A stretch of 64,000 nucleotides of DNA from Bog-473 sp963788125 (lineage in GTDB: Bacteria; Actinomycetota; Acidimicrobiia; Acidimicrobiales; RAAP-2), in contig CAWBFN010000002.1 in NCBI GenBank assembly GCA_963788125.1, positions 2,294,001 to 2,358,000 of the forward strand. The letters are read 5' to 3'. Position 1 is the first letter of the stretch. Every line of letters begins with the position of its first letter. Made by a program: the position numbers and the translations under genes. Shown here piece by piece: positions 8,392-17,027 of the stretch. Under the pieces are notes generated by a model. It saw only the letters and a program-made list of their open reading frames with translations, searched no databases and was not told where the DNA came from.

Positions 8392-8551
8392 GGCGAGTGG
8401 AACTGCGCGAGCGGGAGTAGGCGGGCGGAAGTAGGGAGACGGTCCGGGGGGATTCGGCCCCTGAGGTGATCCGGTTTCGCCGTCGGAGGTCCTCTACACT
8501 GCCGGGCGACTCGCCCCCGTACCGAAAGACGGACGTGTGCGCTCGTCGTGA

Positions 8552-9451
8552 ATGAGACAGATGAGGTTGCTCCACTCCCGATGGCGAACGATGGCCCTGG
8601 CGCTGGTGTGCGCCGCCGGGGTGCTCGTCGGGCTGGCCGGAGGTGCATCGTCCGCCGGCGCCAGCGACCAGGCCTCCCCTTACTACCTGGCGCTGGGCGG
8701 GTCCGGCTCGGTCGGGTTCCAGCCCACGCCGGCCCATCCGGAGGGTGAGCGCACCGATCGGGGGTACGCCAACGACCTCGTCGTCGCCGAACGCTCCCGC
8801 TGGAGCGATCTCAGCCTGGTGGAGCTGGGGTGTCCCGGCGCCACCACCGAGACCATGCTCTCGGGCGGGGGGAAGTGCCTGTACGCCGAGGGATCGCAGC
8901 TGGACGCGGCGGTGGCGTTCCTCCACGATCACCCCTCGACCGTCCTGGTCACCCTGGACCTCGGGTTCAACGACCTGCAGCCGTGCCTGCGCCACGAGAC
9001 GCTCGACGAGGACTGCGCCACGCTGGCCATCGACCGCGTGCGCGCCCAGCTCCCGGTGATCCTCGACCGGCTACGGGCGGCCGGCGGGCCCGGGCTCGAG
9101 ATCGTGGGCGTCGGCCACTACGACCCCTTCCTCGGGTACTACGTCGACGGCCCGGACGGACCCCCCTTCGCCTCGGCCAGCCTCGCGGTGATCGGGCGGC
9201 TCAACGACACCTTGCGGACCGCCTACGCCGCCGCCGGCGTCCCCATGGCCAACGTGGCGGCGGCCTTCGACGTGACGGGCACCGGGGTCACCGACGCACC
9301 GGGCATCGGCGCGGTGCCGCGCAACGTGGCGCGGGCCTGCGCGCTCACCTGGGTCTGTGCCCCGTCACCGTTGGGTCCCAACCGGCATCCCAACGACGCC
9401 GGCTACCGGGCCATCGCCGAGGCCATCGCCGACGTCATCGCCGCCCACTGA
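8552..9451 (+). CDS. secreted SGNH/GDSL-type hydrolase
   Basis: A 299-residue putative exported esterase/lipase. Residues 1-40 form a signal peptide (basic start, hydrophobic ALALVCAAGVLVGLAGG, small residues before cleavage). Block I reads YLALGGSGSVGF, with Gly where GDSL enzymes usually have Asp; the catalytic Ser is kept. LDLGFNDL corresponds to block III and HPNDAGYRAIA to block V with the catalytic Asp/His. Start may be ATG 8552 or ATG 8564. The stop is the first of three 18-bp repeats, and the gene overlaps the convergent acyltransferase by 87 bases. Confidence 0.82.
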   Translation: MRQMRLLHSRWRTMALALVCAAGVLVGLAGGASSAGASDQASPYYLALGGSGSVGFQPTPAHPEGERTDRGYANDLVVAERSRWSDLSLVELGCPGATTETMLSGGGKCLYAEGSQLDAAVAFLHDHPSTVLVTLDLGFNDLQPCLRHETLDEDCATLAIDRVRAQLPVILDRLRAAGGPGLEIVGVGHYDPFLGYYVDGPDGPPFASASLAVIGRLNDTLRTAYAAAGVPMANVAAAFDVTGTGVTDAPGIGAVPRNVARACALTWVCAPSPLGPNRHPNDAGYRAIAEAIADVIAAH

Positions 9452-10675
9452 GTCATCGCCGCCCACTGAGTCATCGCCGCCCACTGAGGGCACGTACTCC
9501 TCACGGTCCAAGGCCCCGGGCGGCGAGCGGTCGGCGCGCGGACGCCGGGGTACGCGGGTGCGTCCGGTCAGCGGCTTGGCCAGCGGCGTCCGGGCCAAGA
9601 GCTCGGTCAGGCCGACGCAGGCCAAGAAGACGATGGCCACGGTGACGATGCACAGGATCGGCCAGGGAACGACGGCACTCAGGTGTTTCCAGCCGAGCCA
9701 CGTGAGGGCGGTGATGAAGATCATCTGGGCCAGGTAGACGCCGTAGGCGTCGTCCGAGCCGGTCGAGACGACCGCCCGGGTGCGCGCCGTGCGACGCCGG
9801 TGGACCAACGCCACGCCGATCAGGTAGATGCAGGCGATGGCTCCGATGTTGAACGGGATGACGATGGGTTGGAACGGGTCGGAGTTCGCGCCCAACCACG
9901 ACACCACGTCATAGGAGGCGAGGTAGTACCACCCCTCGGCGGCCAGTGCGGAGGCCAGGGTGAAGATAATCACCAGCCGCACGTGGGCGCAGAGCCACGC
10001 GTGCACCTCGTCGAGGTGGAGCGCCACCACCATGCCGGCGATGAGGTAGAACTGGTAGGAGGTGACCTCGCGGGAGGCCCAGAACCCCTGCATCCAACTG
10101 GGAAACACCTGCCAGTGCATGAGGGAGACGTAGAGCACCTGGATGACCCCGCTCACCACCAGCAGCGTGCCGTGGTGCCCCGCCGTCCGGCGCAGCAGGA
10201 GGAGGAACAGGGGAAAGAGCGCGTAGAACTCGAGCAGGACCACCAGGTAGTAGAGCTGGTAGTAGCCGGTGGCGAAGAGGTAGAACAGGTGGCCCACCCG
10301 CGCCGAGAAGGACTCCGAAATGGTGGGGGCGATGAAGAGGAAGTAGATCACCGTCCAGCACAGGTAGGGCACGGCCACCGCGGCGAACCGCCGACGCCAG
10401 AAGGTGTGCCCGTCGATCCGCAGCGTCTCGCGCAGGCTGTAGGCCAGCATGCAGGCCGAGACGAACAAGAAGGCCTCGCGGGTCACGTGCAGGAGCTGCA
10501 GCGACGCGCCGACGGCCAGTCCCGCGCCGACGGGGGCGAAGGCCAAGAGGGTGTGGGTGGAGACCACGCCGGCCTGCTTCACCGGCCGCATGGCGTCTAT
10601 GTGTTCGAGGCGTTTGCGGGTGCCGCGCACCGGCTGTTCCGGCGCGAGCGGCGAGGCGTCGACGGTCACCGACAC
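9365..10675 (-). CDS. membrane acyltransferase, family 3
   Basis: About 436 residues with the family 3 acyltransferase layout: RLEHIDAMRP, conserved His in GVVSTHTLL, about ten hydrophobic helices and the motif IDGHTFWRRRFAAVAVPYL between helices. Members transfer acyl groups onto sugars, peptidoglycan or natural products at the membrane. GTG 10675 (alternative GTG 10669) is used because the domain begins before the internal ATG 10591. It follows the acyl-CoA ligase stop by five bases, so the ligase probably supplies its donor. The last 29 codons overlap the SGNH gene and contain SVGGDD repeats. Confidence 0.85.
   Translation of the reverse strand: MSVTVDASPLAPEQPVRGTRKRLEHIDAMRPVKQAGVVSTHTLLAFAPVGAGLAVGASLQLLHVTREAFLFVSACMLAYSLRETLRIDGHTFWRRRFAAVAVPYLCWTVIYFLFIAPTISESFSARVGHLFYLFATGYYQLYYLVVLLEFYALFPLFLLLLRRTAGHHGTLLVVSGVIQVLYVSLMHWQVFPSWMQGFWASREVTSYQFYLIAGMVVALHLDEVHAWLCAHVRLVIIFTLASALAAEGWYYLASYDVVSWLGANSDPFQPIVIPFNIGAIACIYLIGVALVHRRRTARTRAVVSTGSDDAYGVYLAQMIFITALTWLGWKHLSAVVPWPILCIVTVAIVFLACVGLTELLARTPLAKPLTGRTRVPRRPRADRSPPGALDREEYVPSVGGDDSVGGDDSVGGDDVGDGLGDGPVAGVVGMPVGTQR
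9434..9487. repeat. 18-bp tandem repeat, 3 perfect copies, at a convergent gene junction
   Basis: The unit GTCATCGCCGCCCACTGA occurs at 9434, 9452 and 9470. The first copy ends in the stop of the SGNH hydrolase. On the minus strand the array encodes SVGGDD repeats near the C-terminus of the acyltransferase. Confidence 0.93.
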
Positions 10676-10679
10676 ACGG

Positions 10680-12260
10680 TCACCGACAGTCGAGGTGGTA
10701 CAGGACCGGCCCGGTGCCAGCACCCAGGTCACGTCGACGCACCTTGCCCGTGGCGCCGGTCGGCAGGCTCGGCACCACGTTGAGGGTGACCGGCCGCTTG
10801 CCGCGCACCAGCCGCCCGTCGAGGCGCGTGCGGATCCGGGCCAGCGCGGCCCGGGCGACGTCGAGGTCCGACGCGTCGAGGACGCCGCGCACCACCAGGT
10901 AGGCCACCGGGACCTGGCCGAGCTCGGGGTCGGGCGTGCCGACCACCGCCACGGCGGCCACCTCGTCGTCCTCGGCCACCACCTCTTCGATCTCGCGGGG
11001 GAACACCTTCTCCCCGCCCCGGTTGATGACGTCGTCGGCGCGGGCGTCGAGGTAGAGGTACCCGTCGGCGTCGAGGTGCCCGAGGTCTCCCGTGCGCAGC
11101 CACCCGTCACGGTCGAAGCGCTCCTGGTGGTGGTGGCCGCCGTAGGCGGTGATCACCGACGGGCCCCGGATCTCGACGTGACCGGTGACGCCGACCATGG
11201 GCCCTGCCGATGGTCGCCCGTCGGCGACGATCCGCAGATCCACGCCGACGGGCAACCCGACCGACCCCTTTTCGCGTCTCCCCCTCAGCGGGTTCGCCGT
11301 GATCTGGCTGGCCGCCTCGGTCATGCCGTAGGTCTCGAGCACCCCGATCCCGGTGGTCGCCTCGAACCGGGCCGCCGTGGCCGTCGGCAGCGGGGCCGAG
11401 GCCGAACGGATGAAGCGGATGCCCGCTGGGATGACCTCGCCGGCTCGGGGCTCGGCCAGCCGGGAGACGATGGCCGGCACGGCGTTGATCCAGGTGATGC
11501 GGTGGTCCGCCATGCAGCGCCAGAACTCCTTGCGGTGGAACCGGTCGTCGAGGACCAGCGATGATCCGGCCACCAGCGAAGCGAGCAGCCCGACCACTTC
11601 GGCGTTGACGTGGAAGAGGGGGAGGGGGTTGAACCCCCGGTCCTCGGGGCTGAGCTCGTGGTGCCTCGCCACGTTGCGGGCCGCCCACAGGAGCTGGTGC
11701 TGGTGGAGCGGGATCACCTTGGGAGCTCCGGTGGTCCCCGATGAGGCGAGGATCACCCCGCCCGAGGTGCCCTTGACGGGAACCGTGGCGCCGGGCTCGG
11801 TCACCGTGCCCCGCTCGAACGACGAGTCGTCACCCAGATAGGCCCAGTCGACGTCGAGCCCTCCCGGATCGGGTGTGTCGGCGATCACGATCCCCGGCTG
11901 CACCCGTGCGATGGCGGTGCCCAGGCCGCCGGCGCCGCGCCGCGGCGTGGCGGGGTCGAGGGGCGCGGCCCAGCGTCCCGAGGCGATGGTGCCGAGGTAG
12001 GCGACGGAGAACTCGAGTGGATCGCCGATCACCAGTGCGACGGTCGCGCCCGGGGCGACACCCGCCCCTTCGAGCCGGACCGCCCAGCGGTCGACGGCCC
12101 GCTCGAGCTCCCGGAACGAGAGCCCCCGGTCCTCGCGCGCGTGGCTGACGTACGCCGCACTGCCCAAGGAGACCGATCGTTGGCGGATGAGGTCGGACAG
12201 GAGGGTCCCCCACGGCGCGCTCGGCGGTGCCGACGCCAGCTCGGGGGCGACGATCGCCAT
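10680..12260 (-). CDS. AMP-dependent acyl-CoA synthetase/ligase
   Basis: A 526-residue ANL-superfamily enzyme that activates a carboxylic acid as acyl-AMP and usually passes it to CoA. The P-loop is ILASSGTTGAPKVIPL (about residues 170-185), followed by NPLPLFHVNA, the A5 motif LETYGMTEAASQ, WLRTGDLGHLDADGYLY, the hinge DARADDVINRGGEKV and the catalytic-lysine region LPTGATGKVRRRDL. The start lies two bases from the upstream VOC gene stop. Substrate is unknown; context suggests a sulfolactate-type or fatty acid. Confidence 0.92.
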   Translation of the reverse strand: MAIVAPELASAPPSAPWGTLLSDLIRQRSVSLGSAAYVSHAREDRGLSFRELERAVDRWAVRLEGAGVAPGATVALVIGDPLEFSVAYLGTIASGRWAAPLDPATPRRGAGGLGTAIARVQPGIVIADTPDPGGLDVDWAYLGDDSSFERGTVTEPGATVPVKGTSGGVILASSGTTGAPKVIPLHQHQLLWAARNVARHHELSPEDRGFNPLPLFHVNAEVVGLLASLVAGSSLVLDDRFHRKEFWRCMADHRITWINAVPAIVSRLAEPRAGEVIPAGIRFIRSASAPLPTATAARFEATTGIGVLETYGMTEAASQITANPLRGRREKGSVGLPVGVDLRIVADGRPSAGPMVGVTGHVEIRGPSVITAYGGHHHQERFDRDGWLRTGDLGHLDADGYLYLDARADDVINRGGEKVFPREIEEVVAEDDEVAAVAVVGTPDPELGQVPVAYLVVRGVLDASDLDVARAALARIRTRLDGRLVRGKRPVTLNVVPSLPTGATGKVRRRDLGAGTGPVLYHLDCR

Positions 12261-12261
12261 C

Positions 12262-12669
12262 TCAGTACATCATCCGGTGGTCGGCGTAGTGCTTGAACTC
12301 AATCAGGTTGTCCGAGGGGTCGCGCACCACGAAGGTCCGGTGCACCTCGACCATTCCCTCGAACCGGCTGGTGATGTCCGAGAAGAACTCGATCTTGCGC
12401 TGGACGCACAGGCTGTGGACCGCATCGAAGTCGGCCGCCTCTCGAAAGGTCACGCCGAAGTGCCGGGGGTAGAGCGTGAGAGGTTCGATCGCGCCTTCGG
12501 GCGGCTCGCTCAGGTGGCACACCAGCTGATCGCCGAAGAAGTCCAAGGTGATGCGATCGTCGTAGCGCCGCGCCAGCTTGCACCCGAGCCGGTCCACGTA
12601 GAACTCCTCGGTGTCGGCCAGGTCGTAGGCGGGGATGGCCAGGTGGAAGACGTCCCGGCTCTCCCTCAC
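12262..12669 (-). CDS. VOC (glyoxalase/bleomycin resistance) family protein
   Basis: A 135-residue vicinal-oxygen-chelate protein: FHLAIPAYDLADTEEFYVDRLGCKLARR forms the first beta-alpha-beta-beta-beta module and HRTFVVRDPSDNLIEFKHY the second, with possible metal ligands His 11-12, Glu and His. Family members include lyases, isomerases and dioxygenases, so the reaction cannot be assigned. GTG 12669 overlaps the stop of the ComA-like gene (GTGA), which fixes the start and shows operon membership. Confidence 0.85.
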   Translation of the reverse strand: MRESRDVFHLAIPAYDLADTEEFYVDRLGCKLARRYDDRITLDFFGDQLVCHLSEPPEGAIEPLTLYPRHFGVTFREAADFDAVHSLCVQRKIEFFSDITSRFEGMVEVHRTFVVRDPSDNLIEFKHYADHRMMY

Positions 12670-13442
12670 GCCGCGCCCTCCTCGAAGCAGGTGAGGGTGT
12701 CGGCCCGCAGGCCGAGTCGGATGGTCTCGAGTCCGAGCAGGGCGGTGGCGGCGACGTTGCCCAGGTTGACGTTGGGGCCGACGCGCGTGACGAAGTAGTT
12801 CTGCAGCTCGTTTGACGGTGCCTCGAAGAGCAATGAGTCGGGCTGCAGACCGCTGGCCAAGAGCTCTTCGATGAGTCCGAAGCGCAGCTCCCCGTTGGGC
12901 CGGCAGATCCCCGAACGACCGCTCTCCCGGGCCTCCAAGGTGACCAAGGTCGCGCCGGCGTCGAGGTCTTCGTCGACGTAGTCGATCCACCGGCTCGGTG
13001 GCAGGTTCTCCGATCGCACCGAGTCCTTGAAGCCCACCTCGGAGATGACCTGGAACTCACCGCAGAGCTTGCGGATGAACCCGGCCTTCTCGGTGTTCGA
13101 CAGGTCGATCGTCCCGTTCGAGACCTCGACGTAGCTGCACCTGAACGTGTGGCACAGGTCGCGGAAGTCGTCGAAGCGGTCCTGCAGCAAGAACTTCTCC
13201 AACAAGGTGCCGCCGAAGTAGTAGTTCACCCCGACGTCATTCAGCACGGCGATCTTCTCGCCCAGGTCCGTCGTCACCAGCGCCGTGCCCCAGCCGAACT
13301 TCACGAAGTCGAGGTACTCCGCCCCGCTTTCCACGACGTCACGGAAGTACTGCGTGGGCAGCCCGCCGTCGACCATCATGGTGATGCCGCTCGTCCTGGG
13401 CTTGTCCGTTCGTTGGGGAAGGTGCAGGGGTGTGGGACGCAT
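12666..13442 (-). CDS. phosphosulfolactate synthase (ComA) family protein
   Basis: A 258-residue ComA-family protein. ComA adds sulfite to phosphoenolpyruvate to make (2R)-phospho-3-sulfolactate, the first step of coenzyme M synthesis in methanogens and of sulfolactate synthesis in some bacteria. Matching motifs are GITMMVDGGL, LDFVKFGWGTAL, the GGTLLEKF region, YVEVSNGTIDL, ISEVGFKD (retaining the lysine implicated in catalysis) and LEARESG. Start ATG 13442 has AAGGAGG five bases upstream. It sits in a five-gene minus-strand cluster. The exact substrate is inferred from the family. Confidence 0.88.
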   Translation of the reverse strand: MRPTPLHLPQRTDKPRTSGITMMVDGGLPTQYFRDVVESGAEYLDFVKFGWGTALVTTDLGEKIAVLNDVGVNYYFGGTLLEKFLLQDRFDDFRDLCHTFRCSYVEVSNGTIDLSNTEKAGFIRKLCGEFQVISEVGFKDSVRSENLPPSRWIDYVDEDLDAGATLVTLEARESGRSGICRPNGELRFGLIEELLASGLQPDSLLFEAPSNELQNYFVTRVGPNVNLGNVAATALLGLETIRLGLRADTLTCFEEGAA

Positions 13443-13458
13443 GTGAACCTCCTTGTAG

Positions 13459-14058
13459 TTAGCGGGAGAACCTTGAAGCGGAGACCAAGTCGGGACGGGG
13501 AATCTTCCAGACGCTGGCGTTGTCCACCGTCGCCCACGTCATCTCTTCCACGGGCACCCCGGCGCAGTAGGCGCGCAGGGCGCGGATGGTCCCACCGTGC
13601 GTCACCACGATGGCGGCGCCGTGGCGCGGTTGCGTGTCGAGCCACTCGACGAATGCGCCCGCTCGCTCGTACAGATCGTGGAGCGATTCGCCTCTTTCGG
13701 GTCGCGCGTGGACGTCGAGCACCCGCTGACCGTCAATGCCGGTGACGCCCGGGTCCAACGCACTCGACTGCAGACCCTCGTGTCCGCCGAAGCACCGTTC
13801 GCGTAGCGCCGGGTGTGCGTGCACCTCGAGCCCGAGTGTGCGGGCGATGATGTCGGCCGTCTGCTGGGCCCGGTCGAGGTCGCTCGCATACATGGCGTCG
13901 AAGGCAAGACCCCGCAGGGACGCCGCCACGTCGTGCGACTGGCGGCGGCCCTTCTCGGTCAACGAGGGAGTGCGCATCTGTCCCTGGACCAACCCGAGGA
14001 CGTTCCATGTGCTCTCTCCGTGCCGTACCAACCAGAGTGTGCGGGAAGTGTCGTCCAT
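13459..14058 (-). CDS. histidine phosphatase family protein (phosphoglycerate mutase-like)
   Basis: A 199-residue phosphatase with the RHG motif (LWLVRHGEST), TEKGRRQ, SDLDRAQQTADII, RERCFGGHEG and the second catalytic His in VTHGGTIRAL. It is first in the cluster, 16 bp before the ComA-like gene. In coenzyme M synthesis the next step is dephosphorylation of phosphosulfolactate by the unrelated ComB; this enzyme could substitute, which is inference. ATG 14058 is used because the domain begins at once; the upstream open frame has no similarity. Confidence 0.88.
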   Translation of the reverse strand: MDDTSRTLWLVRHGESTWNVLGLVQGQMRTPSLTEKGRRQSHDVAASLRGLAFDAMYASDLDRAQQTADIIARTLGLEVHAHPALRERCFGGHEGLQSSALDPGVTGIDGQRVLDVHARPERGESLHDLYERAGAFVEWLDTQPRHGAAIVVTHGGTIRALRAYCAGVPVEEMTWATVDNASVWKIPRPDLVSASRFSR

Positions 14059-14093
14059 GTCATGTCCACTCTGCCCCCCCGCACTGAGTTGCG

Positions 14094-14109
14094 ACTGTGA
14101 ACACACAGT
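14094..14109. promoter_or_regulatory. inverted repeat ACTGTG-N4-CACAGT upstream of the ComA-like cluster
   Basis: A perfect 6-bp inverted repeat 36 bp before the phosphatase start. The whole gap 14059-14383 (325 bp) lies upstream of this cluster and downstream of the malate-synthase-like gene. It holds no convincing gene and is locally AT-richer, so it probably contains the cluster promoter. The palindrome is the clearest operator candidate. Confidence 0.4.
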
Positions 14110-14383
14110 GAACGTGATAGGACATTCCTGTGCATTGGCTGTACCTGGTCGACCGAACGCACTTTTTCCTAAGAGAATCACCAAAAAGCACCGCCTGACG
14201 GGTTCGTAGCTGGGAAAGTGCTGGGAGCCACGCGCCAGACGCGGTTTGCACGCCGCGGCAAAGTTTTTCAATTGCGATTCAAGCGAAAAAGTAGGAAATG
14301 CACCGGACGTCGACGGTCGCCTCCACCACGCGCCGCGGTGCGCCACGCCACGCGTCTGTTGTCGTGGACGCCTCGTAAATGGC

Positions 14384-15641
14384 TTAGGCGCCGGCGACCC
14401 GGGAGTCGATGAGCTCGGTCAGCGGGACCACATGCGGGATGATCTCGCGTTGGTCGGGTCGCTCGCCCAGGGCGTCGTCGAAGACCTCCCTCACGGTCGC
14501 CACCAGATCGGGGTGCGCCACGCCGGTGCCGTCGTAGCCGAGGGCGGCCTGGCGCCGTGTCTCCTCGTGCCCCTCGGTGATGGCCGTGAGGGTCGTCTCG
14601 GGCGCCGTGCGGTCGGGGACGACGGCCGACAGGCCACCGATGGCGTAGGCGCCCCGGCGGTGGCAGGTGGCGACGAGCCGGGCCGAGTAGGCGGATCGGA
14701 ACGGAGCCTGCATGGCGAGCGCGTCGCGCTCCGCCTGCACGACATCGCCGTCGGTCGCCAACTGGCGCACGCTGGAGAAGAGGGCGTCCCACCGGCCGGC
14801 GCTCAGTCCCGTGATCCGGTCCCGCAGGAAGAAGAGGATCTCGTCCATCTCCAAGACGGCCAGGATGTGCTCGACGACAACCGTGACCCGGATGCTGTTG
14901 GCGGGCAGCGCGCAGCGGCGCTCGGCGTCGGCCAGCACGGCGTCCCACCACTGCGCCTCGTGGTGGTTCTCCATCTCGGGCAGGGAGAGGTAGAGGCCCG
15001 ATCCGCGGGCGGCGAGCGCGTCGGCCACCTGGACGGCGAGCAGGGCGACGTCGACGACGCACGCCGCCGCCGCCTCGTCGTCGACCAGGACGCTCGGCTC
15101 GGGCGACCGCAGCCCGGCGCGGCCGCACCGTCAGGGTCGCTGCCCCCGGTCCCGGGCGCCCCGTCGCGCCGTCCTCGGTCGGGACGGGCAGCGACCGGCG
15201 CGTCGCGGCGGCCAGCGCCCGGTGTCCACCGACGACGTCGGCCCACGTCGGGGAGAGGGCGCCGTCGAGGTCGGCCACGCACACGCTGGCGCCGCTGTTG
15301 AGGGCGGCCACCAGGCGCGTGGGATCGGCGGGCGTGGTGATCTCCACCCGGCGGTGCGCGAGGTCGGGGGGTGCGGGGGCGACGGTCCACTGCGCCTGCC
15401 GGACGTCGGCGGTCCCGGGCAACAGCCCGGGCACCAGCCCGTCCCGGGCGATCGCCCGGCGGCGCTCCTGGCGGGCGGCCAGCAGCAGGTCGCGGCTGTG
15501 GCCGTGGGCCCGCGACAGCGCCGCCACCAGCGTCAGGGCCTCGTCGGTGACCACGTCGCGCACCCCCTCGATGCCGGCCCCCTCGGCCAGGGTGGCGTCC
15601 GGCGGGAAGGCCCCGTAGGCGGGGGAGAAGGGCCGGTTCAT
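14384..15641 (-). pseudogene. malate synthase-like protein, frameshifted and short at the C-terminus
   Basis: Malate synthase condenses glyoxylate with acetyl-CoA. The N-terminal frame (from ATG 15641) has RRVEITTPAD, LNSGASVCVADLDG and SPTWADVVGG. The second frame continues with GLYLSLPEMENHHEAQWW, VEHILAVLEMDEILFFLRD and GLSAGRWDALFSSV, all malate synthase A features. The switch is near 15118, where one extra C breaks the expected RPRG motif. The reconstructed protein is about 419 residues against roughly 530 for the family and ends before the C-terminal domain that carries the catalytic Asp. The start overlaps the preceding gene stop. Confidence 0.78.
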
Positions 15642-16072
15642 GTCGGGCGCCGGCCGCTTCGGCCCAGCCATTCAGCCAGTTCGGCCCCGTCGGCCAGATG
15701 GCTCTGGTAGGCGCGCCATCCGCCGAAGGCGGTGATGTCGACGACGAGGTCCCCGGGGGCGAGGCGGTCCGGCTGGAGGTGCATGGCGTTGACGATCTCG
15801 CCGTCGTCGAGCTGGATCGTCCCCAGCTCGAGCTCCGCCGGCTCCTCGGGCATGAGGGTGCCGAAGAGCGTGTCCTCGGTCATCTCGTAGAGCTCGCCGT
15901 CAATGGACGCCCCTCCCGCCGCCATGGGCAGGAGTCCGGGGAAGCTGTCGCGCACGGCGACGAAGCGGTAGAGCGCCGCGGTGCGGCGCGGGCCGAGATA
16001 GGTCGATCCGGCCACCGCATGGTGGTCCGGCTGGCCGCGCATGGCCGTCCCGTTCAAGAACATCCGTCGCAC
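15638..16072 (-). CDS. gamma-glutamylcyclotransferase-fold protein, allophanate hydrolase C-domain-like
   Basis: A 144-residue protein. MFLNGTAMRGQPDHHAV, the Arg-Thr-Ala-Leu-Tyr-Arg-Phe segment, FPGLLP, GASIDGELYEM and DDGEIVNAMHL resemble the C-terminal domain of allophanate hydrolase (AtzF), a gamma-glutamylcyclotransferase fold. Its role between allantoinase and a malate-synthase-like gene is unproven; handling of ureidoglycolate or allophanate-type intermediates is possible. GTG 16072 is chosen because AGGAGGT lies six bases upstream; ATG 16063 is an alternative. Confidence 0.72.
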   Translation of the reverse strand: MRRMFLNGTAMRGQPDHHAVAGSTYLGPRRTAALYRFVAVRDSFPGLLPMAAGGASIDGELYEMTEDTLFGTLMPEEPAELELGTIQLDDGEIVNAMHLQPDRLAPGDLVVDITAFGGWRAYQSHLADGAELAEWLGRSGRRPT

Positions 16073-16100
16073 CGCAGCACCTCCTCCCTCAGGGCGCCGG

Positions 16101-17027
16101 TCAGGGCGCATCCCCCGACGGTGGCGGGTGCGCGGCGTGCCAGTGCCGCGCGATGTCGGCCCGACGCGCCACCCAGACGCCGTCGTGGTCGGTGACGTAC
16201 TGCACGAAACGCTCGAGTGCCGCCGTGCGTCCCGGCCGCCCGGCCAGTCGGCAGTGCAGGCCGACCGAGAGCATCTTGGGATGCGCCGCGCCCTCGGCGT
16301 AGAGGACGTCGAAGGCGTCCTTCAGGTAGTCGTAGAACTGGGGCCCGGAGTTGAAGCCTGCGGCGGTGGCGAAGCGCATGTCGTTGGTGTCGAGGGTGTA
16401 GGGAACGACGAGATGGTGCTGTCCCTCCACCGTGACCCAGTACGGGAGGTCGTCGGCGTAGGAGTCGGAGTCGTACAAGAACCCTCCGTGCTCGACGACC
16501 AGCCGTCGGGTGTGCGGGCTGTCGCGCCCGGTGTACCAGCCCACGGGGGGCTGCCCGGTCAGGTCGGTGAGCAGCGCCACCGCCTGGGCCATGTGCTGGC
16601 GTTCGAGCGTCTCGTCGACGTGCTGGTAGCTGAGCCAGCGCAGGCCGTGGGCGGCCACCTCGTGGCCGAGCTCGGTGAACGCCGCCGCCGCTTCGGGGTT
16701 GCGGGCCAGCGCGCTGGCCACGGCGAAGACGGTCAGCGGGAGGTCGTGACGCTCGAAGAGGCGCAACAGGCGCCACAGGCCGGCCCGGCTGCCGTACTCA
16801 TAGAGGGACTCCATGCTCATGTGGCGGTCGGGCACGGCCTCGGGGTTGGAGATCTCCGAGAGGAAGGTCTCGGCGTGGGCATCGCCGTCGAGCACCGACA
16901 TCTCGCCGCCCTCCTCGTAGTTGAGCACGAACTGAACGGCGAGGCGGGCGCCGCCGGGCCACTGCGGATCGGGGGTGTGGCGGCCGTAGCCGACGAAGTC
17001 GCGGGGGAGGCCCTCAGGCGCTGGCAC
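16101..17027 (-). CDS. puuE: allantoinase, PuuE (polysaccharide deacetylase-like) type
   Basis: A 308-residue NodB-fold enzyme. The diagnostic PuuE segments are LNYEEGGEMSVLDGD near residue 35, LPLTVFAVASAL, AHGLRWLSYQHVDE and WYTGRDSPHTRRLVVEHGGF, ending with a LSVGLHCRLAGRPGR motif. It hydrolyses allantoin to allantoate without metal, unlike the amidohydrolase-type AllB. GTG 17027 overlaps the allantoate amidohydrolase gene by 14 bases, as expected for a coupled pathway pair. Confidence 0.9.
   Translation of the reverse strand: MPAPEGLPRDFVGYGRHTPDPQWPGGARLAVQFVLNYEEGGEMSVLDGDAHAETFLSEISNPEAVPDRHMSMESLYEYGSRAGLWRLLRLFERHDLPLTVFAVASALARNPEAAAAFTELGHEVAAHGLRWLSYQHVDETLERQHMAQAVALLTDLTGQPPVGWYTGRDSPHTRRLVVEHGGFLYDSDSYADDLPYWVTVEGQHHLVVPYTLDTNDMRFATAAGFNSGPQFYDYLKDAFDVLYAEGAAHPKMLSVGLHCRLAGRPGRTAALERFVQYVTDHDGVWVARRADIARHWHAAHPPPSGDAP

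Noticed and set aside
9651..10675. Long plus-strand open frame opposite the acyltransferase
   Set aside because: Low-complexity composition, and the opposite strand encodes a clear multi-helix acyltransferase.
14268..14383. Extension of the malate-synthase first frame to 14268
   Set aside because: After about 15118 that frame loses all similarity while another frame carries the conserved sequence.
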